From the NCBI GenBank assembly GCA_030145015.1, contig JAQYWI010000003.1, positions 1-64,000 on the forward strand: 64,000 nucleotides of DNA, in the 5' to 3' direction. Position numbers and translations under genes: made by a program. Shown in pieces: positions 41,414 to 50,171 of the stretch. How positions within the stretch are numbered: the first letter of the stretch is position 1; each line of letters opens with the position of its first letter. The notes below the pieces were generated by a model. It saw only the letters and a list, made by a program, of their open reading frames with translations, was not told where the DNA came from and made no database searches. Source of the DNA: Desulfobacterales bacterium. GTDB lineage: Bacteria > Desulfobacterota > Desulfobacteria > Desulfobacterales > JAHEIW01.

Positions 41414-42416
41414 GGGATGCTTTGCCCCTGAAGATGTAGTAGCAGTAACCGACGTATGCCAGAATCAGCGGCAGCATAACGACCGTTCCGACCAGCAGCA
41501 GGGACTGGGACTCGGGTGCGGCTGCCGCCTGGCGGAAGGTAATCTCGAACGGCACGATATACGGCCACATGCTGATGGCAATGCCGAGATAGCCGGTTAG
41601 AAATACACCGAAGCTCAGTAAAAACGGGCGAACTTCCCGGTCTGTGTGCAGATCGCGCCAAATAGTGATCAGCATGATCAAACTGGCGACCGGTAACGGC
41701 AAAAGAAAAAAGAAGTTGGGCATGCTGAACCACAGCGTTCGAATTTCGGCATTCATGATCGGCATGCTGATGCTGACAATCGCCAGAAATACAGCCACAA
41801 AACCGATCGCATAGGAAGCGCTCTTGCGGGCCCAGGTCTGGGTTTCCCCATCGGTTTTCACCACCAGCCAGGTGCCGCCCAGTAAAGCGTAGCCAAACAC
41901 AACTGCCACGCCGGTCATGACACTGTAAGCGTCCAGCCAGTCGAAAGCCCCGCCTGCATAGCTGCGGCCTTCGACTTCGATCCCCTGCACGATGGCGCCG
42001 ATAATCACGCCCTGCATGAAAGCGGTAAAAAATGAGCCAAAATGAAAAGCCAAATCCCAGATGCGGCGGGATTTACCGGAGGCTTTAAAGCGAAACTCAA
42101 ACGCCACCCCGCGAAAGATAAGCCCCAGCAACATGATGATTATCGGGATGTAAAGCGCCGGCATCAGGACGACAAATGCCAGTGGGAACGCGGCAAGCAG
42201 ACCGCCGCCGCCCAAAACCAGCCAGGTTTCGTTGCCGTCCCAAAACGGGGCGATGGAATTCATCATACGGTCGCGGCAGCGGTCGGTCGGTGCGAACGGA
42301 AAAAGAATACCCACCCCGAGGTCAAAGCCGTCCAGCAGAATATACAGGAAAATTGCGGTGGCGATGATCCCGAACCATATCAGCGGCAGATCAACGATAC
42401 TTTCAAAGCTAAACAT
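41397..42416 (-). CDS. cydB: Cytochrome bd ubiquinol oxidase subunit II
   Basis: A 339-residue membrane protein with eight or nine helices. Starts MFSFESIVDLPLIWFGIIATAIFLYILLDGFDLGVGILFPFA, with DRCRDRMMNSIAPFWDGNETWLVLGGGGLLAAFPLAF, all conserved in CydB/CioB. With CydA it reduces oxygen to water without pumping, which in an anaerobe is used for oxygen defence or micro-aerobic respiration. Start overlaps the cydA end by 8 bases. Confidence 0.95.
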   Translation of the reverse strand: MFSFESIVDLPLIWFGIIATAIFLYILLDGFDLGVGILFPFAPTDRCRDRMMNSIAPFWDGNETWLVLGGGGLLAAFPLAFVVLMPALYIPIIIMLLGLIFRGVAFEFRFKASGKSRRIWDLAFHFGSFFTAFMQGVIIGAIVQGIEVEGRSYAGGAFDWLDAYSVMTGVAVVFGYALLGGTWLVVKTDGETQTWARKSASYAIGFVAVFLAIVSISMPIMNAEIRTLWFSMPNFFFLLPLPVASLIMLITIWRDLHTDREVRPFLLSFGVFLTGYLGIAISMWPYIVPFEITFRQAAAAPESQSLLLVGTVVMLPLILAYVGYCYYIFRGKASHESAY

Positions 42417-43812
42417 GCTGGTCTCCCTTCTCGCGGGTCATGTCAGTTATGATGGGCGGTTTTTCGACGCCATGATCACCATAGGCCTCCGGCTCGCCCT
42501 CGGGGCCTTTGCCGATTAATTCTAAGATGTAGTAGCTACCCGCACCGAATACGAAAATATAGATTATCACAAAGGCGGTCAGGGAAATAGCGATGGATGT
42601 CCCGATCACCGGGGAGGTGGCATCTGATGTGCGCATCAGTCCCTGGACGATCCAGGGCTGGCGCCCCACTTCGGTTACAAACCATCCGGCCAGCACGGCA
42701 ATAAATCCGATCGGCGTCAGCGCCATGCACCACAACTGAAACCAGCGGGTGTCAAACAATCGCTTTCTGAAATAGAGTATTATGGCAATCAACCCGGTTG
42801 CAGCCATTAAGGTGCCAATTCCGGCCATCACCCTAAAGGCCCAGAATACCACTGCCACCGGCGGGCGCTCGTCTGGCGGCCATTCCTTGAGCCCTTTGAC
42901 TTCACCGTCGAGATCGTGGGTGAGGATGAGACTGGATAGCATGGGAATTTCGATGGCGTATCTGTTGGTCTCGGCTTCCTGATCCGGCCAGCCAAAAAGA
43001 ACCAGAGGCGCGCCGCGCTGGGTCTGCCAGAGGCCCTCCATGGCAGCTATCTTGGCGGGCTGATGTTTAAGCGTGTTGAGCCCGTGAAGATCACCGAACA
43101 GCATCTGCATGGGGGCCACGAAAATGGCCATGATCATGGCCATGCCAAACATTACGCGGGCATGCTGCACATGGCGCTGCCGCCACAGATAATACGCACT
43201 GATGCCGGCCACGGTAAAGGCGGTCGTCAGATAGGCAGCAGTGACCATATGCACGAATCGAAAGGGGAACGAGGGGTTAAAGATGATCTCCAACCAGCTG
43301 GTGGGAAACAGCAGACCATCCGGGCCCACCCGGAATCCCTGCGGCGTCTGCATCCAGCTGTTGGCGGATAGAATCCAGAAGGCCGAAATCAATGTCCCCA
43401 CCGCAACGATGACCGTGGAAGCAAAGTGCATTTTGGGGCTGACGCGGTTCCAGCCGAACAGCATTATCCCCAGAAAGGAAGCTTCCAAGAAAAAGGCTGT
43501 CAAAACTTCATAGCCCAGCAACGGTCCTATGATATTGCCGCCGGCGTCCGCAAATCTCGACCAGTTGGTGCCAAACTGAAACGGCATGACCACACCGGTA
43601 ACCACCCCCATGCCGAAGGTAACCGCAAAGATTTTGACCCACATGCGATAAACATCGGCGTAGATCGGATTGCCGGTTCTGAGCCCGCGCCACTCTATCA
43701 CCGCCAGCCAGCTGGCCAGCCCGATGGTAAAGGCCGGGAAAAGAATGTGATATGCGATGGTGAAAGTAAACTGCATACGGGCCAACAGGGTGGGATCTAA
43801 GTTTTCAAACAT
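42409..43812 (-). CDS. cydA: Cytochrome bd ubiquinol oxidase subunit I
   Basis: A 467-residue oxidase subunit with the heme- and quinol-binding elements: FTIAYHILFPAFTIGLASWLAV (axial His), GMGVVTGVVMPFQFGTNW, GYEVLTAFFLEASFLGIMLFGWNR, NSWMQTPQG, and WFVTEVGRQPWIVQG. The Q-loop between helices is short, which puts it nearer the CioA (short Q-loop) type than E. coli CydA. No regulatory site was seen in the 186-base upstream gap. Confidence 0.95.
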   Translation of the reverse strand: MFENLDPTLLARMQFTFTIAYHILFPAFTIGLASWLAVIEWRGLRTGNPIYADVYRMWVKIFAVTFGMGVVTGVVMPFQFGTNWSRFADAGGNIIGPLLGYEVLTAFFLEASFLGIMLFGWNRVSPKMHFASTVIVAVGTLISAFWILSANSWMQTPQGFRVGPDGLLFPTSWLEIIFNPSFPFRFVHMVTAAYLTTAFTVAGISAYYLWRQRHVQHARVMFGMAMIMAIFVAPMQMLFGDLHGLNTLKHQPAKIAAMEGLWQTQRGAPLVLFGWPDQEAETNRYAIEIPMLSSLILTHDLDGEVKGLKEWPPDERPPVAVVFWAFRVMAGIGTLMAATGLIAIILYFRKRLFDTRWFQLWCMALTPIGFIAVLAGWFVTEVGRQPWIVQGLMRTSDATSPVIGTSIAISLTAFVIIYIFVFGAGSYYILELIGKGPEGEPEAYGDHGVEKPPIITDMTREKGDQHV

Positions 43813-43998
43813 GGCTGAATCTCAAAACTATTTTGATGGAGTTTAAGGGGTTATGGCATAAAAGTTTTATCAGCATGCGTTACAGAGAAGTGTTTATATC
43901 GCTGCGAAGATCTTTGTCAAGGAGATACTTCCGCGCGAATTGTCACCCCATAACACGTACTTCTGTGCAGTTTTAAAACCTGTTAGAGGATAATAAGG

Positions 43999-44742
43999 CT
44001 ACAGATTTCGTTCGGTAAGGAGACTCAAGGCAGTGGCGATAATTTTGGCCGCTTTTACGGCATTTGCCTCCGTATCGCGAAAACCGTTCTCTCTGATTTC
44101 AAGATGCATCGATTCGACCTTGTCAAACCCGTAACCCTGCTGGTTGAACCACTGGTTGAGGCGTTTGGCATCGCGTCCGCGGTAATTCGACCCCGCCGGA
44201 TGGGTTAGAATGGTGGTCAGCCCTGCGGCACACAGCCGGTCTCGGAAGGTCTCCACCGTCTCATTGCGGGCTGTATAACGGCTCTGGGTTTCACCGGTTT
44301 TGGAATCCCCGCCCTGCCCATAACCGATCAGGGCGTGCAGCTTTTCAGGGGCTTCATCGAACAGCCCGAGGGATTTATGCGCCTGCCCCTGGGCCATGGC
44401 GACATCATCGGTGATCCCATGAACCCAGACCACGTATTTCTTCGCTCCGTTTTTAACGATCGTTTCGATGCAGCTGAGGTAGCCTGAGACCTTTTTTGAA
44501 TGGTCGATCCTGTAGAGGTCTAGAAAGTAGTTTTCGAGGCTTTTGGTGATCGGCCCCTTCGGCTTGAAAAAAAGGTCATTGATGATGGCATGGCAGTCAA
44601 GCGCTTGTTGTATGTTTGCGGCAATGATGCCGGTGCGCAGATCGTTTTCAAATACACCATTGATGACCGGACTATGGGGAGAAACGATCAGAAGGTCGCG
44701 CTTGCCAGGAATGTATCGTATTCCGCTGGGTTTCCGGGCCAC
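43999..44742 (-). CDS. N-formylglutamate amidohydrolase-like protein
   Basis: A 247-residue protein. DLLIVSPHSPVI, NYFLDLYRID, YVVWVHGITDD and a late ESMHLEIRENGFRD resemble, in order, the metal-site histidines and glutamates of N-formylglutamate amidohydrolase (SPHSG..HG..E). The match is partial and the enzyme may act on another acyl-amino acid or peptide. It stands alone beyond the terminator that follows cooS. Confidence 0.5.
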   Translation of the reverse strand: MARKPSGIRYIPGKRDLLIVSPHSPVINGVFENDLRTGIIAANIQQALDCHAIINDLFFKPKGPITKSLENYFLDLYRIDHSKKVSGYLSCIETIVKNGAKKYVVWVHGITDDVAMAQGQAHKSLGLFDEAPEKLHALIGYGQGGDSKTGETQSRYTARNETVETFRDRLCAAGLTTILTHPAGSNYRGRDAKRLNQWFNQQGYGFDKVESMHLEIRENGFRDTEANAVKAAKIIATALSLLTERNL

Positions 44743-44770
44743 ATTCTACTCCTAGTTATTAATTTTTGCA

Positions 44771-44806
44771 AAAAAAATGGGGCCCTGGTTGGGGCCCCAT
44801 TTTTTT
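44771..44806. terminator. Bidirectional intrinsic terminator
   Basis: AAAAAAATGGGGCC, a CTGGTTGG loop, then GGCCCCATTTTTTT: an 8-base perfect GC-rich stem with an A-run before it and a T-run after it. It ends transcription from cooS (minus strand) and would also stop plus-strand readthrough. Confidence 0.9.
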
Positions 44807-44826
44807 ATGATCAGCGGCAAATTAGA

Positions 44827-46818
44827 TTAAGCCGCATCGATCTCACGTCGATCGGACATATCCATCAGGACGCGTTCGCGGGCTTTGTCGATGCCCAGGG
44901 CTTTGCGTTTCTTGTCGATATGATCGATCATCAATTTAGCGATGTCAAATGGATCGGTGGCAAAACCCCACTTGCCCATACCCTTTCCCTCTAGCTCTTC
45001 AAACAGGTGTTTGTGGAATTTGGTGCCTTCGACAATCGGGAACGTAACACCGAAGACCGTAAACACACCGGAGGCCACAAAGTATTGTCCGATGGTGATG
45101 GCCTTTTCACTCATATACTCGGGTGCGCATCCGGCCACCGGAAGATCGGCGATGCTGTCACCCAGACCGCCGGTTTTGACCATTTCGGCGCAGGCAATCA
45201 GAATGCGGCTGTTGTCCACACAGGCACCGCAGCCCAGCACCGGCGGCATACCCACGGTCTCGCAGACTTCTTTGAGTCCGGGTCCGGCCAGATGGGCGGC
45301 TTCCGGCGTTGTCAGCCCGGCCTTGGCCAGCGCAATTTGCGAGCATCCGGTCTGAACCACCAGCACGTCGTTTTTGATCAACTCTTTGACCAGTTCCACA
45401 TGGACGTAGTCCTGCTTCATGCGGGGATTGTTGCATCCGACCACCCCGGCGACACCCCGGATGCGGCCGTTGATGATGTTGTCGTTCAACGGTGTATAGG
45501 AAGCCCGGAAGGTTCCGCCGAGCATGTAATTGATATACTCATGGGAAAAACCGGTCACACCATGGTTGACAATCTTTGGGATATCCACTTCCACGCCCCG
45601 ATTCTTAAATCGGCCGATGGCCTGGATGACAATTTCATCGGTGCAGTCTTTGGGTTTGTCTTCGTGAAATTCGACATGCTTTGCGCCTTCAATCTGTGCA
45701 CGCGGGTTGGTGGTGATCAACTGGGTATTATAGCATTCCGCCACTTTGGCGAGGGCCTGCTTGATGCACTGCACATCGACCACCATGGCATCCACCGCGC
45801 CGGTGACCAGGATGGTTTCGGTGGACATGAAGTTGCCGGCATGCGGCGTTCCGTGGCGCACAAACATCTCCAGTCCCGAGCAGCACATGCCCACCAGATT
45901 GATTCCCTTGGCACCGGCATCTTTGGCGGCCTGGACCAGGGTCGGTTCGGCGACCGATTCGACCATGGATTCAAACAGATTGGGCTCATGGCCGTGAATG
46001 ATGATGTTGACCTGGTCTTCCTTTAAGACGCCCATATTGACTTCAATTGCCATCGGCGCCGGTGTGCCGAATAAAATATCGGAAATCTCGGTGGCCACCA
46101 TGGATCCGCCCCAGCCGTCGGCCAGTGCGGTGCGGCTGCACTGCTTGGTGATGTTGGCGTAGTGCTGGTCGACGCCCATGGTGGACCGATGCATGAGCTC
46201 CATGATTTCGCGCATGGCACCGCGGGGCACGATTCCTTCCTTGCGCCAGGTTTCCAGGGTCTTTTGCGGAACCCGTTTAACAAACGGAATCTCGCCATCT
46301 ACCTGGGTATAGGTCCGCTCCAGCTCTTTATACAGATCCAGGGCGATATCCTTGACTTCGCGGCCTTCGGTCTCGATATCCATTTCCCGGGCGACGTATT
46401 CCAATTTTTGGACGTTTTTGATCTTATAGTCCTTGATGTGGCCTTCCAGAACCTCGCGAAATAAATCCAGCATGGCCATGCCGTGGTCGGTGTGAGCCGA
46501 GGTACCCGCGGCGACTGCACGCGCGAAATTTCGCGACATGATGGTATCGATGGTCGCACCGCAAACTCCCACTTTGCCATACGGGTCTTTGGAATTGAGC
46601 CGGCAGGGGCCCATGAAGCAGTGCTTGCAGCAGGCCGAATCGGCCCCGATGGGGCAGGCTTTCATGTTTTGCGCCCGATCAAAGGCGAGCTCGACGCCGT
46701 CATTGCGGGCCTTTACAATCATCCTCGCAGTGGCTTCGCAGGTGGTGAGATCCCTGGGATCCAGCTCCTTATTTTTGGAAACTACCTTCTTGGGGGTTAC
46801 TTTTTCTTCGTCTGGCAT
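44827..46818 (-). CDS. cooS: Anaerobic carbon monoxide dehydrogenase catalytic subunit
   Basis: A 663-residue CooS. The B/D-cluster cysteines are in CPIGADSACCKHCFMGPCRL, GVCGATIDTIMSRN comes next, and C-cluster ligands lie in AKGINLVGMCCSGLEM, VDVQCIKQAL, VQTGCSQIALAKAGL and VLGCGACVDNSRILIA. It oxidises CO to CO2 at the Ni-Fe-S C-cluster, in the cytoplasm. It stands alone here without cooF, cooC or acetyl-CoA synthase genes, so partners must be elsewhere. GGGAGG precedes the ATG. A promoter with a Fur-like palindrome lies about 110 bases upstream. Confidence 0.95.
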   Translation of the reverse strand: MPDEEKVTPKKVVSKNKELDPRDLTTCEATARMIVKARNDGVELAFDRAQNMKACPIGADSACCKHCFMGPCRLNSKDPYGKVGVCGATIDTIMSRNFARAVAAGTSAHTDHGMAMLDLFREVLEGHIKDYKIKNVQKLEYVAREMDIETEGREVKDIALDLYKELERTYTQVDGEIPFVKRVPQKTLETWRKEGIVPRGAMREIMELMHRSTMGVDQHYANITKQCSRTALADGWGGSMVATEISDILFGTPAPMAIEVNMGVLKEDQVNIIIHGHEPNLFESMVESVAEPTLVQAAKDAGAKGINLVGMCCSGLEMFVRHGTPHAGNFMSTETILVTGAVDAMVVDVQCIKQALAKVAECYNTQLITTNPRAQIEGAKHVEFHEDKPKDCTDEIVIQAIGRFKNRGVEVDIPKIVNHGVTGFSHEYINYMLGGTFRASYTPLNDNIINGRIRGVAGVVGCNNPRMKQDYVHVELVKELIKNDVLVVQTGCSQIALAKAGLTTPEAAHLAGPGLKEVCETVGMPPVLGCGACVDNSRILIACAEMVKTGGLGDSIADLPVAGCAPEYMSEKAITIGQYFVASGVFTVFGVTFPIVEGTKFHKHLFEELEGKGMGKWGFATDPFDIAKLMIDHIDKKRKALGIDKARERVLMDMSDRREIDAA

Positions 46819-46927
46819 ATAATTCCTCCCTTCGTGGAATTGGAAATTTAGATTAAATAGGGTTGATTTTCATAAAGTAAAGATCATGAAAATTTACTCG
46901 GACCGCTCACACGGGTTGGCTAATTAG

Positions 46928-46965
46928 TAATGGTTATCATTAAAATAAATATAGATTTTTGTCAA
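46928..46965 (-). promoter_or_regulatory. cooS promoter with Fur-like palindrome over the -10
   Basis: Minus strand TTGACA (46965-46960) and TAATGA (46942-46937) lie 17 bases apart. The palindrome TAATGATAACCATTA (46942-46928) overlaps the -10 and continues downstream; its arms TAATG/CATTA match the half-sites of Fur-type boxes. A metal- or redox-sensing repressor is plausible. The rest of 46819-47628 holds a family D repeat and nothing else recognised. Confidence 0.5.
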
Positions 46966-47249
46966 GACCATTAGAAAACCAAAATTATTATAAATTTTCA
47001 ACTATTTATTGGCAAATTTTGTGCCAAAATGATTTTAACTCGATGATCCAAACGTGAATTGTCCCCCATCCGCTATAACGTATTGGAATGGCAGATAAAA
47101 TGATAGCTTTGAGATAACTGTAACCGATCGCCTAAACCTTATTTCAGAAGATGTTTTGATCGCTTTTCTGTCTTATGATACAGGTGTGTCTCATTCGCTT
47201 AATGAGACTGAGTCACAGAGTTCCCGGTTATGCTATATAGTTTCTATCG

Positions 47250-47404
47250 GAGGTTTCAGGTGTTAGTCTCCTAGTTCAAGCTTCAGAGGTTAGATAGCAA
47301 AAGACAGAGGTGAGAGGTCCGATGACTGATGAAAACCGGAGCGAAGGGCAGCCCGAAACCTGGCACTTTAATCCAGAAACCTCTGAACCCGGGAACTGAC
47401 ACCT
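47250..47404. repeat. Family D repeat, copy 2 (inverted relative to copy 1)
   Basis: Read on the minus strand it gives AGGTGTCAGTTCCCGGGTTC, GGGCTGCCC, CTCCGGTTTTCATC, GACCTCTCACCTCTGTCTTTTG and TAACCTCTGAAG, the same word order as 21884-22062. Identity is patchy but collinear over about 150 bases. Confidence 0.6.
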
Positions 47405-47628
47405 AAAAAAAGCCGTGTTTCGTAAATTGCCTGCGGGACGCAAAACTAGCGGTGTATGTATTTTCTATTTGAATTAATTTGGATTTTATATTACTCTTAA
47501 AAATTCTAAATACTTCAACAGGGTGGGCGATCCGGTGAATCGAAATCGCATGAGATTGTTGGTTATGCCTGGTTGAGTGTTACGCAACTGGATGATAATA
47601 CACCTCAACACCACGAAAGGACGTTTTT

Positions 47629-47886
47629 ATGTCACAGCCCGATGTTAAAATTTACTCGTTGAGCACCTGCAGCCATTGTAGGGCGACCAAAAAATTCTTA
47701 GGTGAATGTACCATAAAATATGAATTTATTGAGGTGGATAAACTCGAGGGTGAGGAACGTAAAGCTATCATTGAAGATGTCAAAAAATTTAATCCGCGCT
47801 GTTCGTTTCCGACCATCATTATTGGCGAAACCATCATTGTGGGATATAAAGAAAAAGAAATAAGGGAGGCTCTGGGAATGGAATGA
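47629..47886 (+). CDS. Glutaredoxin-family protein
   Basis: An 85-residue thioredoxin-fold protein: VKIYSLSTCSHCRATKKFL (CxxC at C14 and C17), CSFPTIIIGETIIVGYKEKEIREAL (cis-proline in FPT and the glutathione-like GY contact). A redox-active small protein, close to NrdH/glutaredoxin forms in anaerobes. Its end overlaps the FTR-like gene by 4 bases (ATGA), which implies they act together. Confidence 0.88.
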   Translation: MSQPDVKIYSLSTCSHCRATKKFLGECTIKYEFIEVDKLEGEERKAIIEDVKKFNPRCSFPTIIIGETIIVGYKEKEIREALGME

Positions 47887-48215
47887 CACCTCAAGAACTC
47901 TATGATCGGATGAAAAAAGTACAGGAACCAAAGGGCTATTATTTTAACAAGAATAAAGAGCGAACCTTTGAACTCCTGGAAGCGTTGATTGCCAACAAAG
48001 AAAACTACGGCTACATGGGCTGTCCCTGTCGCTTGCTTGTGGGTGATAAGGAATTGGACAAAGACCTCTTTTGTCCCTGCGTCTATAGCGTGCCGGATAT
48101 CGAGGAGTTCGGCAGTTGCTATTGCAATCTGTATGTTTCACAAGAATGGAATGAGGGCAAAATCCCGCACGAATATGTGCCCGAGCGCCGCCCTCCGGAA
48201 AAAATGCCTTATTGA
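47883..48215 (+). CDS. Ferredoxin-thioredoxin reductase catalytic (beta) subunit-like
   Basis: A 110-residue protein with the family cysteine set: GCPCRLLVGDKELDKDLFCPC and FGSCYCNLYVSQEW, seven cysteines arranged as CPC, CPC and CxC around a [4Fe-4S] cluster and a disulfide. In phototrophs the enzyme uses ferredoxin to reduce thioredoxin. Here the probable substrate is the glutaredoxin-like protein encoded just upstream. The alpha (variable) subunit is not nearby, and anaerobes often lack it. Confidence 0.88.
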   Translation: MTPQELYDRMKKVQEPKGYYFNKNKERTFELLEALIANKENYGYMGCPCRLLVGDKELDKDLFCPCVYSVPDIEEFGSCYCNLYVSQEWNEGKIPHEYVPERRPPEKMPY

Positions 48216-48230
48216 TAAAGCGAACTCGTT

Positions 48231-48268
48231 GAATCGGTTGAGTCCGCGGTAGCGGACTCAACCGATTC
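48231..48268. repeat. Long perfect hairpin after the FTR-like gene
   Basis: A 17-base perfect stem (48231-48247 with 48252-48268) and a GGTA loop, centred on GAGTCCGC/GCGGACTC. It lacks a T-run, so termination by it is uncertain. The wording GGTTGAG/CTCAACC recurs in the inverted repeat at 29349-29421. Confidence 0.65.
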
Positions 48269-48412
48269 ATCTGCAATTACCTCTATTTCCTATCATTTTC
48301 CCCTTGACATTTCGCTATACAAAATCCATTTTTAGATAGGTAATCTAATCATTAAAAAAAACGATTCACTTTTTTAATCTCGAGGTGAGCTCAGAAGAAA
48401 ATGAGGTGAATT

Positions 48413-49597
48413 ATGGAAGAAGAATGCAGACCTATGTTGAATACAGGATTGCGCGGCGTGGTTATCGCCGATACCCGCATCAGCGACGTACAGGGTGCTG
48501 CCGGGAAATTAATCTACAGGGGTTATCTCATTCAGGATTTGGCGAATAAGGCGTCATTTGAGGAAGTTGCTTATTTGCTTCTGTTTGAAAAATTGCCGAA
48601 CACAGCCGAACTCAAAGCCTTTAAAGATCAATTGGCGGCAGAAAGAGATATCCCGCCGGAGGTGATCGCCGCCTTAAAAACCCGGCCGAAGAACGCGCTT
48701 GCCATGGATATTCTCCAGGCCGGTGTCTCCCTGCTGGCCCATCATGATCCGGATGTTGCGGATCAAAGCATCGAAGCAGTCCTTCGAATGGCAATACGGC
48801 TGATCGCAAAATTTCCTACGGTTATTGCCGCCTGGGATCGCATCCGCAACGATAAAGAACCGCTGAAACCATCGTCCAAACTGGATCATGCCGCAAATTT
48901 CCTTTATATGCTGAAAGGCGCAGAAGCGGACGTTGAAGCGGGCCGGTTTATGGATACCTGCCTGGTGCTGCATGCCGAGCATTCCTTTAATGCGTCGACG
49001 TTTGCTGCCCGTGAAGTCGCTTCGACGCGCGCCCATATATATGCCGCCGTTGCCGCGGCGGTGGGCTCGCTTTCCGGAGAACTGCATGGGGGCGCCAATG
49101 TTCGTGTCATGGAGATGTTATCCGAGATCGGCTCTCTGGATAAAGTAGAAGCGTATGTCAATCAGCAATTTGATGCCGGCCGTAAAATATTCGGACTGGG
49201 ACATGCGGTCTATGATACCGATGATCCCCGTGCCCATATTCTGGCGCCCATGTCTAAGGCAATGGGCGAGCGCAGGGGTGACACCAAATGGTATGAAATG
49301 TCGCAATTGCTTGAAAAGACAGGAAAAGCCGAGTTTAAAAAGCGCAAAGGCAAAGATATCTATGTAAATGTTGATTTTTACAGCGCTTCGCTTTATTATG
49401 CGATGGGAATTCCAATGGACTTATTCACCCCGGTATTTGCAATTTCCAGGATATCGGGTTGGAGCGCCCATGTGATCGAAGAATATTTTGCCGGCGCTGC
49501 ACCCAAACCGATGCTGTATCGTCCGGAATCCGATTACATCGGTGATTACTGCGGTCCGGATGTCTGTGAACTGGAACCCCTTGAGGAAAGAGGGTAA
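48413..49597 (+). CDS. Citrate synthase (citrate/2-methylcitrate synthase family)
   Basis: A 394-residue enzyme. Catalytic residues: H225 in SGELHGGANVRV, H264 in FGLGHAVYDTDDPRA and D321 in NVDFYSASLYYAMG. It condenses acetyl-CoA (or propionyl-CoA) with oxaloacetate. The type-I/short form and the surroundings do not settle citrate versus methylcitrate. A possible TTGACA -35 lies at 48304-48309. A Fur-family gene follows after 23 bases. Confidence 0.92.
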   Translation: MEEECRPMLNTGLRGVVIADTRISDVQGAAGKLIYRGYLIQDLANKASFEEVAYLLLFEKLPNTAELKAFKDQLAAERDIPPEVIAALKTRPKNALAMDILQAGVSLLAHHDPDVADQSIEAVLRMAIRLIAKFPTVIAAWDRIRNDKEPLKPSSKLDHAANFLYMLKGAEADVEAGRFMDTCLVLHAEHSFNASTFAAREVASTRAHIYAAVAAAVGSLSGELHGGANVRVMEMLSEIGSLDKVEAYVNQQFDAGRKIFGLGHAVYDTDDPRAHILAPMSKAMGERRGDTKWYEMSQLLEKTGKAEFKKRKGKDIYVNVDFYSASLYYAMGIPMDLFTPVFAISRISGWSAHVIEEYFAGAAPKPMLYRPESDYIGDYCGPDVCELEPLEERG

Positions 49598-49620
49598 TCA
49601 TTAGCAGGAGGCCTATCGCT

Positions 49621-50052
49621 TTGCAAAAACAATCAAACCTGCGCATGACGCGTCAGCGAAAGGTCATTCTGGAAGAACTGCGGAAGGTCAATACCCATCC
49701 GAGTGCGGATGAACTTTATGAGATGGTCCGCAAAAGCCTGCCGCGCATCAGCCTGGGAACAGTGTATCGCAACCTTGAGATACTTTCTGAATCCGGTAAT
49801 ATTCAAAAGCTTGAACCCGGCTGCTCCCTGAAGCGGTTTGACGGCAACCCTTCCGAGCATTGTCACATTCGCTGTGTAAGCTGTGATCGGATTGTCGATG
49901 CGCCGATGACACCCGATTTGGAGATTGATCTGGAGCAGGTCAATTCGACAGATTTTAAAATTATCGGGCACCGGCTGGAATTTCTCGGTCTGTGTCCGCA
50001 ATGCGCGCATAAATCCAATTCTGCTGAAATGCAAGCATCGCAAATTTATTGA
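49621..50052 (+). CDS. Fur-family transcriptional regulator (PerR-like)
   Basis: A 143-residue Fur/PerR protein: LRMTRQRKVILEELRKVNTHPSADELYEMVRK, then SLGTVYRNLEILSESGNIQKL (DNA-binding), HCHIRCVSCDRIVD (metal His and CxxC) and a late LCPQCAHK. The second CxxC pair suggests a structural zinc site. TTG start with CAGGAGG ten bases upstream. It might respond to iron or peroxide, and the cooS palindrome is a possible target. Confidence 0.85.
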   Translation: MQKQSNLRMTRQRKVILEELRKVNTHPSADELYEMVRKSLPRISLGTVYRNLEILSESGNIQKLEPGCSLKRFDGNPSEHCHIRCVSCDRIVDAPMTPDLEIDLEQVNSTDFKIIGHRLEFLGLCPQCAHKSNSAEMQASQIY

Positions 50053-50171
50053 TATGCAGCTTTGCAATTTCCGGTAAAAACGTCGTGTTTCATCTCATCA
50101 ATCGACTGGCGGGCGATAAAGCCCGCCTTTCTTTTGTTTTGCAGGCCCATTTTGATCGGGGGAGGTGACCT

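Noticed and set aside
45007..46026. A 339-residue open frame opposite cooS
   Set aside because: Antisense to a strongly conserved enzyme; no ribosome site or protein-like features.
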